This document shows positions 8,144 to 17,002 of a stretch of 64,000 nt of DNA, in pieces (the first letter of the stretch is position 1; each line of letters starts with the position of its first letter). The notes beneath the pieces are model-generated. The model ran no database searches. It was not told the DNA's origin and saw only the letters and a list, made by a program, of their open reading frames with translations. The stretch is from G965227875 sp965227875. Its GTDB lineage: Bacteria; Pseudomonadota; Alphaproteobacteria; Rhizobiales; JAJFHC01. The stretch covers positions 2,480,001 through 2,544,000 of the forward strand of contig OZ245783.1 in NCBI GenBank assembly GCA_965227875.1. Reading direction: 5' to 3'. A program made the position numbers and the translations under genes.

Positions 8144-9445
8144 ATGCTGTTGAATGACGCCGAGTTCCTGCCACGTGCGGCAATCGATGCGCACAGGGCG
8201 GAGGCCTGGAGGCGTCAGCGCGAACACGTCGCGGCGCATTCGGCCTTCTACAGGGAATTGTGGCAAGGGGTCGCGCCGCCGGAAGATCTGCGCGACCTGC
8301 CGTGCCTGCCCCTGTCGGACAAGGCGCAACTCCGTGTTTCGCAGGCCGCGCGGCCGCCCTTCGGCGACTATCTCGCGGCCTCCGTCGAGGACGCGGTCCG
8401 CCTGCACCGCACGTCGGGCACCACGGGCCAGGCCATGAATCTCGCCATGTCCGCCCGCGACTGCGCGATCACGCAGGCGGTGGGCGGCCGCTGCCACCGC
8501 GCCGCCGGACTGACGCCGTCCGATCGTGTCGTCCACTGTCTCAACTACCGTATGTGGATGGGCGGGGTGACCGATCACCTGACGCTCGAGGCAACAGGCG
8601 CGCTCGTCATACCCTTCGGTGTCGGGGATTCCGAGCTGCTGGTCCGCACGATCAGGGAGGTCGGTGTTACGGCGATCTCGTGCACGCCGTCCTACCCGGC
8701 GGTGCTCGAACGTGTCCTGGATGAGAGGTTTCCCGGCCTGAAGCCGCGGGATCTCGGTCTCCGGATCGGTCTGTTCGGCGGCGAGCCGGGCCTTGACGAC
8801 CCCGCCCTGCGCGACAGGCTGAAAGAGGTCTGGGGGATGGAGCCCCGCAACGCCAATTACGGCGTGTCGGACGTCTTCTCCAACTTCGCCGCCCAATGTG
8901 TCCACGACACCCGCCTGCATTTCATGGCCGGAGACGTGCTCTACCCCGAGCTTGTCGATCCCGATACCGGCGATCATCGAGAGCTTGCCGCCGGCGCCGC
9001 CGGGGAACTGGTCCTCACGCACCTCGTGCGGGACTGCCAGCCGCTGGTCAGGTTCAGGACGGGCGACATCGTTTCGGTGGACGAAGACGGGCCGTGCGCC
9101 TGCGGCCGCAGCGGGTTCCGGTTCCGCGTCGTCGGGCGCAGCGACGACATGGTCGTCGTCCGTGGCCTCAATCTCTTCCCCACCATGGTGGCGGCGGTCC
9201 TCTCCGGGTTCCCCGAACTCTCGGGCGACTACCGCATCGTGCTTGCCGGGCCCCCGCCATACGATGTCCTTCCGGTGCACGCCGAACGCGCCGCGTCCGG
9301 TCCCGAGCCGGAGCGACTCGCCGGCGCGGTGGAGCAGGCGATCAAGGCCGAACTCGGCGCGACGGCGAAAGTGAAGATCGTTCCGGCGGGACATTTCCCC
9401 CTGACCGAGGGCAAGACGAGGCGGGTGATAAGGACGGACCGATGA
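8144..9445 (+). CDS. Phenylacetate-CoA ligase (PaaK)-family adenylate-forming enzyme
   Basis: 433 residues of the PaaK-type acyl/aryl-CoA ligase family. The AMP-binding loop is RTSGTTGQAM; further landmarks are ISCTPSYPAVL, GLFGGEPG, YGVSD and LVRFRTGDI. A CxC pair (CACGRSGFRFR) follows the hinge, as in PaaK. The enzyme should activate a carboxylic acid to its CoA thioester with ATP. The ATG at 8144 is preceded by GGGGAGG with 6-base spacing and is preferred to the ATG at 8129, which lies inside that ribosome-binding site. Its stop overlaps the next start (ATGA), so it is coupled to the enoyl-CoA hydratase. Confidence 0.85.
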   Translation: MLLNDAEFLPRAAIDAHRAEAWRRQREHVAAHSAFYRELWQGVAPPEDLRDLPCLPLSDKAQLRVSQAARPPFGDYLAASVEDAVRLHRTSGTTGQAMNLAMSARDCAITQAVGGRCHRAAGLTPSDRVVHCLNYRMWMGGVTDHLTLEATGALVIPFGVGDSELLVRTIREVGVTAISCTPSYPAVLERVLDERFPGLKPRDLGLRIGLFGGEPGLDDPALRDRLKEVWGMEPRNANYGVSDVFSNFAAQCVHDTRLHFMAGDVLYPELVDPDTGDHRELAAGAAGELVLTHLVRDCQPLVRFRTGDIVSVDEDGPCACGRSGFRFRVVGRSDDMVVVRGLNLFPTMVAAVLSGFPELSGDYRIVLAGPPPYDVLPVHAERAASGPEPERLAGAVEQAIKAELGATAKVKIVPAGHFPLTEGKTRRVIRTDR

Positions 9446-10203
9446 CGGACAGGACATACGACACCGTAAAGAGCAGGCTCGACGGCGACGGTGTGCGGAC
9501 GATTACGCTCAATCGGCCGGACAGTCTCAATGCCATGAACCGGGCCCTGATCGACGACGTCGCGCGGGCCTTCGACGATGCCAACGCCGACCCGGCGACG
9601 CGGGCGATCGTGTTTACCGGCGCCGGTCGTGCATTCTGCGCCGGCGACGACCGGAACGAACACATTCATCCTGACTCCGAGGAGGAGGCCCGCGACCTGG
9701 TCGAGGCGATACAGCGTGCCACCCGCGCCATCGTCTTCGGCGCCAAGCCGGTTGTCGGAGCGATCAACGGCTGGGCGGTCGGCGGCGGGTTCGAGTGGGC
9801 GATTAATTGCGATTTCCCGATCTGGGCGGCAGGGGCGCGGGGCTTTTTCCCGGAGGTCTCTCTCAACCTGTTCGTGACCGGTGCCGTGACCTCGACGCTC
9901 CCGGCCATGGTCGGCCTCAACAAGGCGCGCGAAATGCTCTTCCTCGGCGAGCGCTACACGGCGGCGGAGCTGGCGGAGGCCGGCGTCGCCTGGCGCGTCG
10001 TGCCGGACGCCGATCTGATGAACGAGGCCCTCGGGACCGCCCGTCGGCTCGCGGCGGCGCCGCCGCTGTCCGTGCGGGCCATGAAACGCGTGCTCAACGC
10101 CGTGGCCATGGCCGATCTCAACCGGGCGCTGCAACTCGAGACCGACGCCACGGTCGCGGGTTTCATGGATCCGGAGACGACCGAACGCCTCAAGGACTTC
10201 TGA
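9442..10203 (+). CDS. Enoyl-CoA hydratase/isomerase family protein
   Basis: 253 residues of the crotonase superfamily: NRPDSLNAMN at the N-terminus, the first oxyanion-hole segment AFCAGDD, and the second oxyanion-hole segment NGWAVGGGFEWAI. In canonical hydratases two glutamates follow; here only part of that pattern is evident (FFPEVSLN), so hydration, isomerisation or hydrolysis are all possible. It starts within the stop codon of the CoA ligase (4-base ATGA overlap). Together these genes resemble a short acid-activation and beta-oxidation-like module. Confidence 0.8.
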   Translation: MTDRTYDTVKSRLDGDGVRTITLNRPDSLNAMNRALIDDVARAFDDANADPATRAIVFTGAGRAFCAGDDRNEHIHPDSEEEARDLVEAIQRATRAIVFGAKPVVGAINGWAVGGGFEWAINCDFPIWAAGARGFFPEVSLNLFVTGAVTSTLPAMVGLNKAREMLFLGERYTAAELAEAGVAWRVVPDADLMNEALGTARRLAAAPPLSVRAMKRVLNAVAMADLNRALQLETDATVAGFMDPETTERLKDF

Positions 10204-10270
10204 ACCGGACTTGCCGGCCCGGCAGCGAAACGGGGAAGGGGATCAAATCCGCGGACCCTCGGTGCGGATC

Positions 10271-10774
10271 TCAGCTGTCGACCTTCTGACCGATCTCGTC
10301 GAGGCGCGTCTGCAGCGTCAGCCGGTCGATGCTGGCGAGCGGCAGGTTGGTGAAGATCGAAATCCTGTTGTCCAACATGCGGTAGGTGTCGGCGAAAGCC
10401 AGGCGCTTTTCCGCATCGGTGCCGGTCGCGGCCGCCGGATCGGGCACGCCCCAGTGAGCCGACATGGGCTGGCCGGGCCAGACCGGGCAGACCTCGTTGG
10501 CGGCGTTGTCGCAGACCGTGAAGACGAAATCGAGTTTCGGCGCGTCGGGGCCGGCAAACTCGTCCCAGGATTTCGACCGCGCGAAATCGACGGGATGGTT
10601 CATCCGCTTGAGAAGATCGAGCGTGAACGGGTGAACCTCGTCCTTGGGACTGGACCCGGCGGACCACGCCTTGAAGCGGCCGGTGCCGCTGCGGTTCATG
10701 ATCGCTTCGGCAATGATCGATCGTGCGGAATTTCCGGTGCACAGGAAAAGCACGTTGTAGACGGTCTCGCTCAC
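10271..10774 (-). CDS. arsC: ArsC-type arsenate reductase (LMW-phosphatase fold)
   Basis: 167 residues. The active-site P-loop is CTGNSARS (a CX5R motif) near residue 12, and the resolving cysteines lie in VCDNAANEVCPVWPG, followed by AHWGVPDPA. This is the pattern of the thioredoxin-linked ArsC group, which reduces arsenate to arsenite. No ArsR or arsenite exporter flanks it; the neighbours on both sides belong to unrelated operons. A related role as a phosphatase cannot be excluded, but the second cysteine pair favours arsenate reduction. Confidence 0.85.
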   Translation of the reverse strand: MSETVYNVLFLCTGNSARSIIAEAIMNRSGTGRFKAWSAGSSPKDEVHPFTLDLLKRMNHPVDFARSKSWDEFAGPDAPKLDFVFTVCDNAANEVCPVWPGQPMSAHWGVPDPAAATGTDAEKRLAFADTYRMLDNRISIFTNLPLASIDRLTLQTRLDEIGQKVDS

Positions 10775-10947
10775 GACAGGCGCTCCTCGGCAAACGACAG
10801 GCGGGTACGGCGCGCGGGCAATGGTGCTTGCGCCGCGCGTACACGGCCATTTTGCACCGGAAGATTACGGTCTTGTGACGGTCGGGCGTGCCCTGTCTCC
10901 GATCGCGACGACCGCCGGAGCGGGCCCTTGCGGGTCGCATGCTGACA

Positions 10948-10978
10948 TGTCGTTTTTTGCCTAACCTGTCGTTTTTTG
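10948..10978. repeat. Direct repeat in leader of binding-protein gene
   Basis: The 12-mer TGTCGTTTTTTG occurs at 10948-10959 and again at 10967-10978, exactly 19 bases apart, in the 293-bp gap between divergent arsC and the solute-binding protein gene. Its position about 90 bases before the start codon suits an operator or an mRNA leader element. No further evidence of function. Confidence 0.4.
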
Positions 10979-11067
10979 ACGTCTTGTCGTCGTTCGTGCC
11001 ACAAGATGCTGACATCCGCCTCGGCCAGAATCCGGGGGCAAGGGAAAGTCTCAGAAGGGAGTGAACG

Positions 11068-12657
11068 ATGACAACCTACCGCAGTCTCAGACGGCTCTAT
11101 TCGAATGGCCGCATCAGCCGCCGCGAATTCATGCAGGGCGCTCTGGCCACCGGGGTGACGATTGCCGCCGCCGACGCGTTCGTCAGCGAAGTCGCGGCGA
11201 TGGCGCCGAAAAAGGGCGGACATTTCAGGGTCGGCATGGGCCACGGATCCACCACGGACACCATGGATCCGGCGACCGCCGAGAACGGCTTCACGCTCGC
11301 CATGCTGTTTTCGCTGCACAACTACCTCACCGAGGTCGGCGTCGACGGCAGCCTGCAGTCGGAACTGGCCGAAAGCTGGGACGCGTCGGACGACGCGACG
11401 GAATGGGTCTTCAATCTTCGCAAGGGAGTCACCTTTCACAACGGCAAGGATGTCACATCCGAGGACGTCATCGCCTCTTTCAACCATCACCGGGGCGAGG
11501 ACACCAAGTCGGCGGCCAAGCCGATCGTCGCGCCGATCAAGGAAATCAAGGCAGACGGCAAGGACAAGGTGGTCTTCACGCTCGAGGCCGGGAACGCCGA
11601 TTTCCCGTTCATCGTCAGCGACTACCATCTGCCCATCATGCCCGCCAAGGACGGCAAGGCCGACTGGCAGTCCGGCGTCGGCGCGGGCGGATATTCTCTC
11701 GAGGAGTTCAATGCCGGCGTCACACTCAAGGTCAAGCGCAACCCGAATTACTGGAAGGACGGCAAGGCGAATTTCGACAGCGCGGAGATCCTGTCGATCA
11801 TAGACGTGGCCGCCCGCCTGAACGCGCTGAGGTCCGACGAGATCGACCTTGCCGACCGGGCCGACCTCAAGACGCTCCACCTCCTGGCGCGAGACGACAG
11901 CATCGTCATCGAGGAAACGTCGGGCACGCTGCACTACACCTTCCCGATGCGGACCGACACCGCGCCCTTCGACAACAACGACCTGCGCCTGGCGCTGAAA
12001 TACGCCATGGACCGGCAGGCCATTCTCGACACGGTGCTCAAGGGACATGGCGTCCTCGGCAATGATCATCCGATCGGCCGGTCGAACCGCTACCATGCCG
12101 GCGACCTTCCCCAGCGCGGCTACGATCCCGACAAGGCGAAGTTCCACCTCAAGAAAGCAGGCATGGAAAACGCCAGGATCCAGCTGAGTTCCGCCGACGC
12201 GGCCTTCGCGGGCGCGGTCGACGCTGCCGTGCTCTATCGCGAGCATGCCAAGGCGGCCGGAATCGACCTCGAGATCGTGCGCGAGCCCAATGACGGCTAC
12301 TGGTCCAACGTCTGGATGAAGAAGCCGTTCTGCGCCTGCTACTGGGGCGGCCGGCCGACCGAGGACTGGATGTTCTCGACCGCCTATTCGGACGGCGCCA
12401 ACTGGAACGACACCTTCTGGAAGCATGACCGCTTCAACAAGCTCCTGCTTGAGGCGAGGGCGGAACTCGACGAGACCAGGCGCCGGGACATGTATGTGGA
12501 GATGCAGACCATTCTCCACAACGAGGGCGGGGTCATCGTGCCGATGTTCGCCAACTACGTCTTCGCACGGTCCAAGAAGGTCACGCACAGCGGCACGCTT
12601 GCGGCCAACTGGGACCTCGACGGGTCCCGCGCCATCGAGCGCTGGTGGATGGCCTGA
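11068..12657 (+). CDS. ABC transporter substrate-binding protein, peptide/nickel/opine family 5, Tat-exported
   Basis: 529 residues. The N-terminus has a twin-arginine signal (NGRISRREFMQGALATG) and a short hydrophobic stretch, so the folded protein is probably exported by Tat. Family 5 binding-protein features follow: ESWDASDDATEWVFNLRKGVTFHNGK, LRLALKYAMDRQAIL, and a C-terminal ARAELDETRRRDMYVEMQTI segment. Such proteins deliver peptides, opines or glycosides to Dpp/Opp-type permeases. No permease or ATPase gene follows: the next gene runs the other way after a strong terminator, so partners are encoded elsewhere or it acts as an orphan binder. SD AGAAGGGAG lies just before the ATG. Confidence 0.85.
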   Translation: MTTYRSLRRLYSNGRISRREFMQGALATGVTIAAADAFVSEVAAMAPKKGGHFRVGMGHGSTTDTMDPATAENGFTLAMLFSLHNYLTEVGVDGSLQSELAESWDASDDATEWVFNLRKGVTFHNGKDVTSEDVIASFNHHRGEDTKSAAKPIVAPIKEIKADGKDKVVFTLEAGNADFPFIVSDYHLPIMPAKDGKADWQSGVGAGGYSLEEFNAGVTLKVKRNPNYWKDGKANFDSAEILSIIDVAARLNALRSDEIDLADRADLKTLHLLARDDSIVIEETSGTLHYTFPMRTDTAPFDNNDLRLALKYAMDRQAILDTVLKGHGVLGNDHPIGRSNRYHAGDLPQRGYDPDKAKFHLKKAGMENARIQLSSADAAFAGAVDAAVLYREHAKAAGIDLEIVREPNDGYWSNVWMKKPFCACYWGGRPTEDWMFSTAYSDGANWNDTFWKHDRFNKLLLEARAELDETRRRDMYVEMQTILHNEGGVIVPMFANYVFARSKKVTHSGTLAANWDLDGSRAIERWWMA

Positions 12658-12686
12658 CCGCCGGCCTGAACCACAGTCGAAAGGCG

Positions 12687-12719
12687 ACCCCCGTCCCGCA
12701 GCCGCGGGGCGAGGGTTTT
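12687..12719 (+). terminator. Intrinsic terminator after binding-protein gene
   Basis: A 13-base-pair stem with one mismatch (12687-12699 with 12704-12716) and a 4-base loop, followed by TTT. It lies 30 bases after the binding-protein stop and just before the 3' end of the convergent acdS. Confidence 0.7.
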
Positions 12720-12743
12720 CGTCAGGGCCGCATTCCGCCGGTC

Positions 12744-13760
12744 TCAGCCGTTGCGGTAGGTATAGGCGTAGCCGTTGAGGGCCGGCGCGCCGCCGAGATG
12801 GGCATAGAGGATGCGCGATCCGTCCGGGAAGAAACCTTTCCGGGTGAGGTCGATGAGACCCTGCATGGATTTTCCTTCGTAGACCGGGTCGGTGATCATC
12901 GCTTCCGTGCGCGCCGCCAGACGGATGGCATCGTTGGTCTCCGCGCTCGGCACGCCGTATGCGGGGTAGGCGTAGTCGGGATTGATGACGATTTCGTCCT
13001 CTCGCACCTCGCGGCCCAACTCCACGAGTTCGGCCGTGTTGTCGACGATGCCGCGCACCTGTGCCCGAGTCTGTTCCGGCGTGCCGGAGGCATCGATGCC
13101 GATCACCCGGTCGGCCCTGTCGTCGTCGGCGAAACCCACGATCATGCCGGCCTGGGTCGAACCGGTGACGACGCAGACGATGACGTAGTCGAAGCTGAAG
13201 CCCAGGTCCTTTTCCTGTGCCCGCACCTCTTCGGCAAAGCCGACATAACCGAGGCCGCCATACTTGTGGACGGAGGCGCCCGCGGGAATGCCGTAGGGAT
13301 TTCCGCCGGCGTCCTTCACGGACTGGATCGCGTCCTCCCAGCTCTTGCGGATGCCGATGTCGAAGCCGTCCTCGACGATGCGGCTGTCCGCGCCCATGAG
13401 ACGCGTCAGCAGGATGTTTCCCACACGGTCGTAGACCGCGTCCTCGTGCGGGACCCAGCTTTCCTGGACGACGACGCATTTCATGCCGATCTTCGCCGCG
13501 GTGGCCGCGACCATGCGCGTATGGTTCGACTGGACGCCGCCGATAGACACCAGCGTATCGGCATTGGAGGCGATGGCGTCCGGCACGATGTATTCGAGCT
13601 TGCGCAGCTTGTTGCCGCCCATGGCGAGCCCGGAGTTGCAGTCGTCGCGCTTGGCCCAGATCTCGACCTTGCCGCCGAGCGCGTCCGAAAGCCTGGGCAG
13701 GTGTTCGATCGGTGTCGGACCGAAGGTGAGAGGGTAGCGTTCGAACTTGTCGAGATTCAT
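12744..13760 (-). CDS. acdS: 1-aminocyclopropane-1-carboxylate deaminase
   Basis: 338 residues of the PLP fold-type II family, matching AcdS length exactly. The PLP lysine is K51 (GGNKLRKLEY). Residues that separate ACC deaminase from D-cysteine desulfhydrase are at the canonical positions: Y294 and E295 (VYEGKSM) and L322 (HLGGAP). The enzyme splits ACC, the plant ethylene precursor, into 2-oxobutyrate and ammonia, a trait of bacteria associated with plants or algae. The ATG starting MNLDKFERY was chosen because family members begin there; upstream in-frame sequence overlaps the regulatory region. It is divergent from an Lrp/AsnC gene, the usual AcdR arrangement. Confidence 0.93.
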   Translation of the reverse strand: MNLDKFERYPLTFGPTPIEHLPRLSDALGGKVEIWAKRDDCNSGLAMGGNKLRKLEYIVPDAIASNADTLVSIGGVQSNHTRMVAATAAKIGMKCVVVQESWVPHEDAVYDRVGNILLTRLMGADSRIVEDGFDIGIRKSWEDAIQSVKDAGGNPYGIPAGASVHKYGGLGYVGFAEEVRAQEKDLGFSFDYVIVCVVTGSTQAGMIVGFADDDRADRVIGIDASGTPEQTRAQVRGIVDNTAELVELGREVREDEIVINPDYAYPAYGVPSAETNDAIRLAARTEAMITDPVYEGKSMQGLIDLTRKGFFPDGSRILYAHLGGAPALNGYAYTYRNG

Positions 13761-13826
13761 GGCCGGGCTCCTGGGCAGGTGAAAAACCGGGAGAAAACTA
13801 TCACCGGACACGGGAAAGGTGCTCTC

Positions 13827-13856
13827 GAATGTAAGCCAATTCATGATATTGAATGT
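13827..13856. promoter_or_regulatory. Candidate Lrp/AcdR operator between acdS and lrp-type gene
   Basis: The 160-bp divergent intergenic region is AT-rich. It carries an inverted repeat ATTCA-N6-TGAAT (13839-13854) and a direct repeat GAATGT at 13827 and 13851. Lrp-family proteins bind such degenerate AT-rich palindromes. The site lies 65-95 bases upstream of both genes. Assignment is positional inference. Confidence 0.4.
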
Positions 13857-13920
13857 TCGGGTTCTGGTTTAGATTTATCATTTGAGATCGCAAGTGTGAT
13901 GAAAAAGAAAGATTCTTCCG

Positions 13921-14385
13921 TTGAGCGATAGCCTCGACCGCATCGACAGGGCCTTGTTGCGCCTGCTTCAGGTCGACGGCCGGATGACGAATGCCGAATT
14001 GGCCCGCAAGGCGAATGTCAGCCCGGCCACGTGCCACCGCCGCACCCAGCGCCTGTTCGACGAGGGATACATCACGGCCGTGCGCGCCCATGTGGACTGC
14101 CAGCGGGTCGAGCGCGGCACGCTTGTCATGGTCGGCGTTGTGCTCGACCGTTCCACGCCGGAGAGTTTCGCGGAATTCGAGGAGGCGGTCTCCGGCCTGC
14201 CCTTCATTCTCGACTGCCATCTCGTCGCCGGCGATTTCGACTACTTCCTCAAGATCCGGGTACGCGACATCGCGGGTTTCAACCGCCTTCACGGCGAGCA
14301 ACTCATCGCCCTGCCGGGCGTGCGCCAGACCCGCACCTTCTTCGCCATGAAAGAGGTCATCGACAACGCGCCGCTTGATTTCTAG
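13921..14385 (+). CDS. Lrp/AsnC-family transcriptional regulator (AcdR-like)
   Basis: 154 residues. An N-terminal helix-turn-helix (LDRIDRALLRLLQVDGRMTN, then ARKANVSPATCHRRTQRL) precedes a RAM/AsnC ligand domain with GDFDYFLKIRVRDI. Divergent placement from acdS matches acdR genes, which activate ACC deaminase in response to ACC or leucine. The start is a TTG at 13921: an in-frame TGA at 13900 blocks extension and the first in-frame ATG is inside the HTH. It has only a weak AAGAAAG upstream, suggesting low translation. Confidence 0.85.
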   Translation: MSDSLDRIDRALLRLLQVDGRMTNAELARKANVSPATCHRRTQRLFDEGYITAVRAHVDCQRVERGTLVMVGVVLDRSTPESFAEFEEAVSGLPFILDCHLVAGDFDYFLKIRVRDIAGFNRLHGEQLIALPGVRQTRTFFAMKEVIDNAPLDF

Positions 14386-14488
14386 ATTCAGGAGTCCCGC
14401 GCGTTACTTCTCTTCGCACGCGACGCGGGGCGGATATATTGTATGAATAACGCGTGGATACGGGTTCAGAAGGCATAACGGACAGAGT

Positions 14489-16660
14489 TTGAAACAGGGC
14501 GTGCAGGACAACACTCAGCTACAGCAGTTTATCGACGCCATGCCGGATGGCATCGCGGTCATCGCGCGTGACGGCACGGTCCGCCATGTGAACGAGGCCT
14601 GGCGGCAGTTCAGCCGCGACAACCAGGGCAATACCGAAACCTTCAACGTGGGCGAAAATTACCTGCACACCGGCGCCAACGTTACGGGAGAGATCTCCGG
14701 AGAGGGACAGGCGATCCGGGACGGCATAGCCGGTGTGCTTGAAGGCGATGAGGAATTCAGAGCGGAATACACCTGCAGCAGCCCCTCGAAGAAGCGCTGG
14801 TTTCTCGTGACCGCACGGCCGATGGAACTCGATGGGGAACGCCATGCGCTGATTTCCCACCGGAATATCACCCGGGACAAGCTCAGTGAGATCGAGGCCA
14901 CGGATATCGGACAGAAGGCGAAGAACCTGGCCGCGATCGTCGCCACCATGCCGGATGCGGTCATCGGTTTCGATCTTGCGGGCCGGATCACGAGCTGGAA
15001 CGCGGCGGCCGAGAGGCTCTACGGTTACGACGCGGCAGAAGTGATCGGCCAGTCCATAGAGATCATCTTTCCACCCGACTGGCCCGTGCCGGTCGGCGAG
15101 TACATCCGTGACATCGTCGAAAACGGCCGCCAGAACTTCGAGGTGATCAGGCGCACCCGCGAGGGCCGGCTGAGGATGATCGAGGTGACGGCCGCGCCCG
15201 TGAAATCGGTGTCCGGACGGATCGTCGGTGTGTCCAACGTCAATCGCGACGTGACCGACCAGCGCGAGTCCGAACGCCGGCTTCGCAACGTGCTCGACAA
15301 TCTCTTCGCCTTCGTCGGCGTGCTGACCCCCGACGGCACCCTGGTGGAGGCCAACCGCGCGCCGCTCGAGGCGGCCGGGCTCGAGGCGGCCGACGTGATC
15401 GGCAAGAAGTTCTGGGACTGCTACTGGTGGAACTATTCCCCCGACGCGCAGAAGCAGCTGCAGCAGGCCTGCCGACGGGCGCTTGCCGGAGAGCAGGTCC
15501 GCTATGACGTCGAGGTCCGGGTCGCCGGAGACGAACTCCTCTGGATAGACTTCCAGGTCGCCCCGCTCCTGGGCTCCGACGGCGAGGTGATCAACCTCAT
15601 ACCGTCCGGCATCGACATCTCCGAACGCAAGGCCGCCGTCGACGCGCTGCGAGCCTCGCACGACACGTTCCGCAATCTTGTGGAACAGTCCCCTTTCGGC
15701 ATCTACACGGTCGATGCCGACTTTCGTCTGGCGCACGTGAGCAAGGGCGCGCTGCCGGCTTTCGAGAATGTGAACCCGTTGATCGGTCGCGATTTCGACG
15801 AGGCGCTGCACATCCTGTGGCCCGAGCCTTTCGCAAACGACGCCATTGCCCGCTTCAGGCATACGCTTGAAACCGGGGAGTCCTACCGGTCTCCCGCGAC
15901 CACCGAACGCCGCCGCGACATCGACGAGGTCGAGTCCTATGACTGGATGATCGAGCGCATCGTCATGCCGGACGGAAGCCCGGGCGTCGTCTGCAACTTC
16001 TACGACCTGTCCGAGCGGCAGCGCCACGAAGAGCAGATCCGGCTGCTCATGCGCGAGGTGAACCATCGCTCCAAGAACCTGCTGACCGTGGTCATGTCCA
16101 TGGCGCGCCAGACCCAGAGGAGCAGTTCACCCGATGATTTCGTCGAGAAGTTCGCCCAGCGCCTGCTCGGTCTGTCCGCATCGCAGGACCTGATCGTCCA
16201 GAGCGACTGGCACGGCGTGACGGTGAGGGACCTCGTCACGTCGCAGGTCAAGCACCTCTGGGACAAGGCGGACAGCCAGCGTGTCACGCTGGTTGGCCCC
16301 GACCTCCTGCTCACGCCGGCGGCGGCCCAGGGCATAGGAATGGCGATACACGAACTTGCCACCAACGCCGTCAAGTATGGTGCGCTGTCGGTCCCCGACG
16401 GGGCCGTCTCCATCGTCTGGGGAACCGACGCCGGCAACGCGACATTCGACATGCAGTGGCGGGAAAGGGACGGCCCGGTCGTCGTGCCTCCGGATCGAAC
16501 CGGTTTCGGACGGACCGTGATCGAGAAGATGGCGGCCCTGTCCGTCGGCGGCACCGTATCGATCGACTATCCGCCGTCCGGCTTGCAATGGACGCTGCAC
16601 GCGCCCCTCGAAAACGTGCTCGTCGGCGCACCCGCGCAATCGCGGAAAACCTCCGCCTGA
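14489..16660 (+). CDS. Multi-PAS HWE-family sensor histidine kinase
   Basis: 723 residues without membrane helices, hence cytosolic. Four PAS/PAC modules are suggested at roughly 15-130, 140-260, 262-380 and 385-510, each beginning with helices such as IDAMPDGIAVI, VATMPDAVIGF and LDNLFAFVGVL. The kinase core is the HWE type: phospho-acceptor REVNHRSKNLL with His about 526, HELATNAVKYG near 621, and a W-x-E segment (MQWRERDGP), with no separate F box. HWE kinases are common in alphaproteobacteria and often sense light, oxygen or redox, or act in the general stress response. No response regulator is adjacent. The start is a TTG; the first ATG would remove 17 residues of the first PAS. Confidence 0.85.
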   Translation: MKQGVQDNTQLQQFIDAMPDGIAVIARDGTVRHVNEAWRQFSRDNQGNTETFNVGENYLHTGANVTGEISGEGQAIRDGIAGVLEGDEEFRAEYTCSSPSKKRWFLVTARPMELDGERHALISHRNITRDKLSEIEATDIGQKAKNLAAIVATMPDAVIGFDLAGRITSWNAAAERLYGYDAAEVIGQSIEIIFPPDWPVPVGEYIRDIVENGRQNFEVIRRTREGRLRMIEVTAAPVKSVSGRIVGVSNVNRDVTDQRESERRLRNVLDNLFAFVGVLTPDGTLVEANRAPLEAAGLEAADVIGKKFWDCYWWNYSPDAQKQLQQACRRALAGEQVRYDVEVRVAGDELLWIDFQVAPLLGSDGEVINLIPSGIDISERKAAVDALRASHDTFRNLVEQSPFGIYTVDADFRLAHVSKGALPAFENVNPLIGRDFDEALHILWPEPFANDAIARFRHTLETGESYRSPATTERRRDIDEVESYDWMIERIVMPDGSPGVVCNFYDLSERQRHEEQIRLLMREVNHRSKNLLTVVMSMARQTQRSSSPDDFVEKFAQRLLGLSASQDLIVQSDWHGVTVRDLVTSQVKHLWDKADSQRVTLVGPDLLLTPAAAQGIGMAIHELATNAVKYGALSVPDGAVSIVWGTDAGNATFDMQWRERDGPVVVPPDRTGFGRTVIEKMAALSVGGTVSIDYPPSGLQWTLHAPLENVLVGAPAQSRKTSA

Positions 16661-17002
16661 CGCGTTTGCCCCGTCTGGGGCGGCGGCGAAATTCTGCGGC
16701 GCCGTGAGACTACCGGCGCCGACGGGCTGTCTTTTGCGCGACGTACCGGCGGGTTGCGCCCGCCGTTATCCGCGTGTCCACCGCCCTTTCGGGCGGTATC
16801 ATCCCGGCACTGGTTGGTTGGGCCAACCGCTCCGTAGCGAACGATGCTTCTCCCGGGAACCCTGGCCGTGCTGGGGTGCGCGCCCCAAGGCGGCCGGATC
16901 GTACCGGAAACCGTTTCGGCTTGCGGCCTCCGCGGCTCCATGTTCCCCGAAGGGCATGGACTTAAGTGCCTTTCACATCGTCCCGGCCAGCGCTTTGCAT
17001 TT
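16661..17002. other. Gene-free stretch with a cluster of GC hairpins
   Basis: There is no credible protein gene. At least four perfect short hairpins are packed into 16670-16830: GCCCC/GGGGC at 16670-16683, GGCGCCG/CGGCGCC at 16698-16720, CGGCGGG/CCCGCCG at 16747-16765, and ACCGCCC-TTTC-GGGCGGT at 16780-16797. Another, with a UUCG loop on the minus strand, lies at 16942-16965. Some should end transcription of the kinase gene (plus) and of the RNA region (minus); none has a long T-run. Confidence 0.5.

Noticed and set aside
8896..9441. N-terminal extension of the enoyl-CoA hydratase frame into the CoA ligase
   Set aside because: Crotonase proteins are about 255 residues and the ATGA overlap at 9442 gives the natural start.
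13861..13931. Short ATG frame overlapping the regulator start at 13899
   Set aside because: It stops after 10 codons and is out of frame with the regulator.
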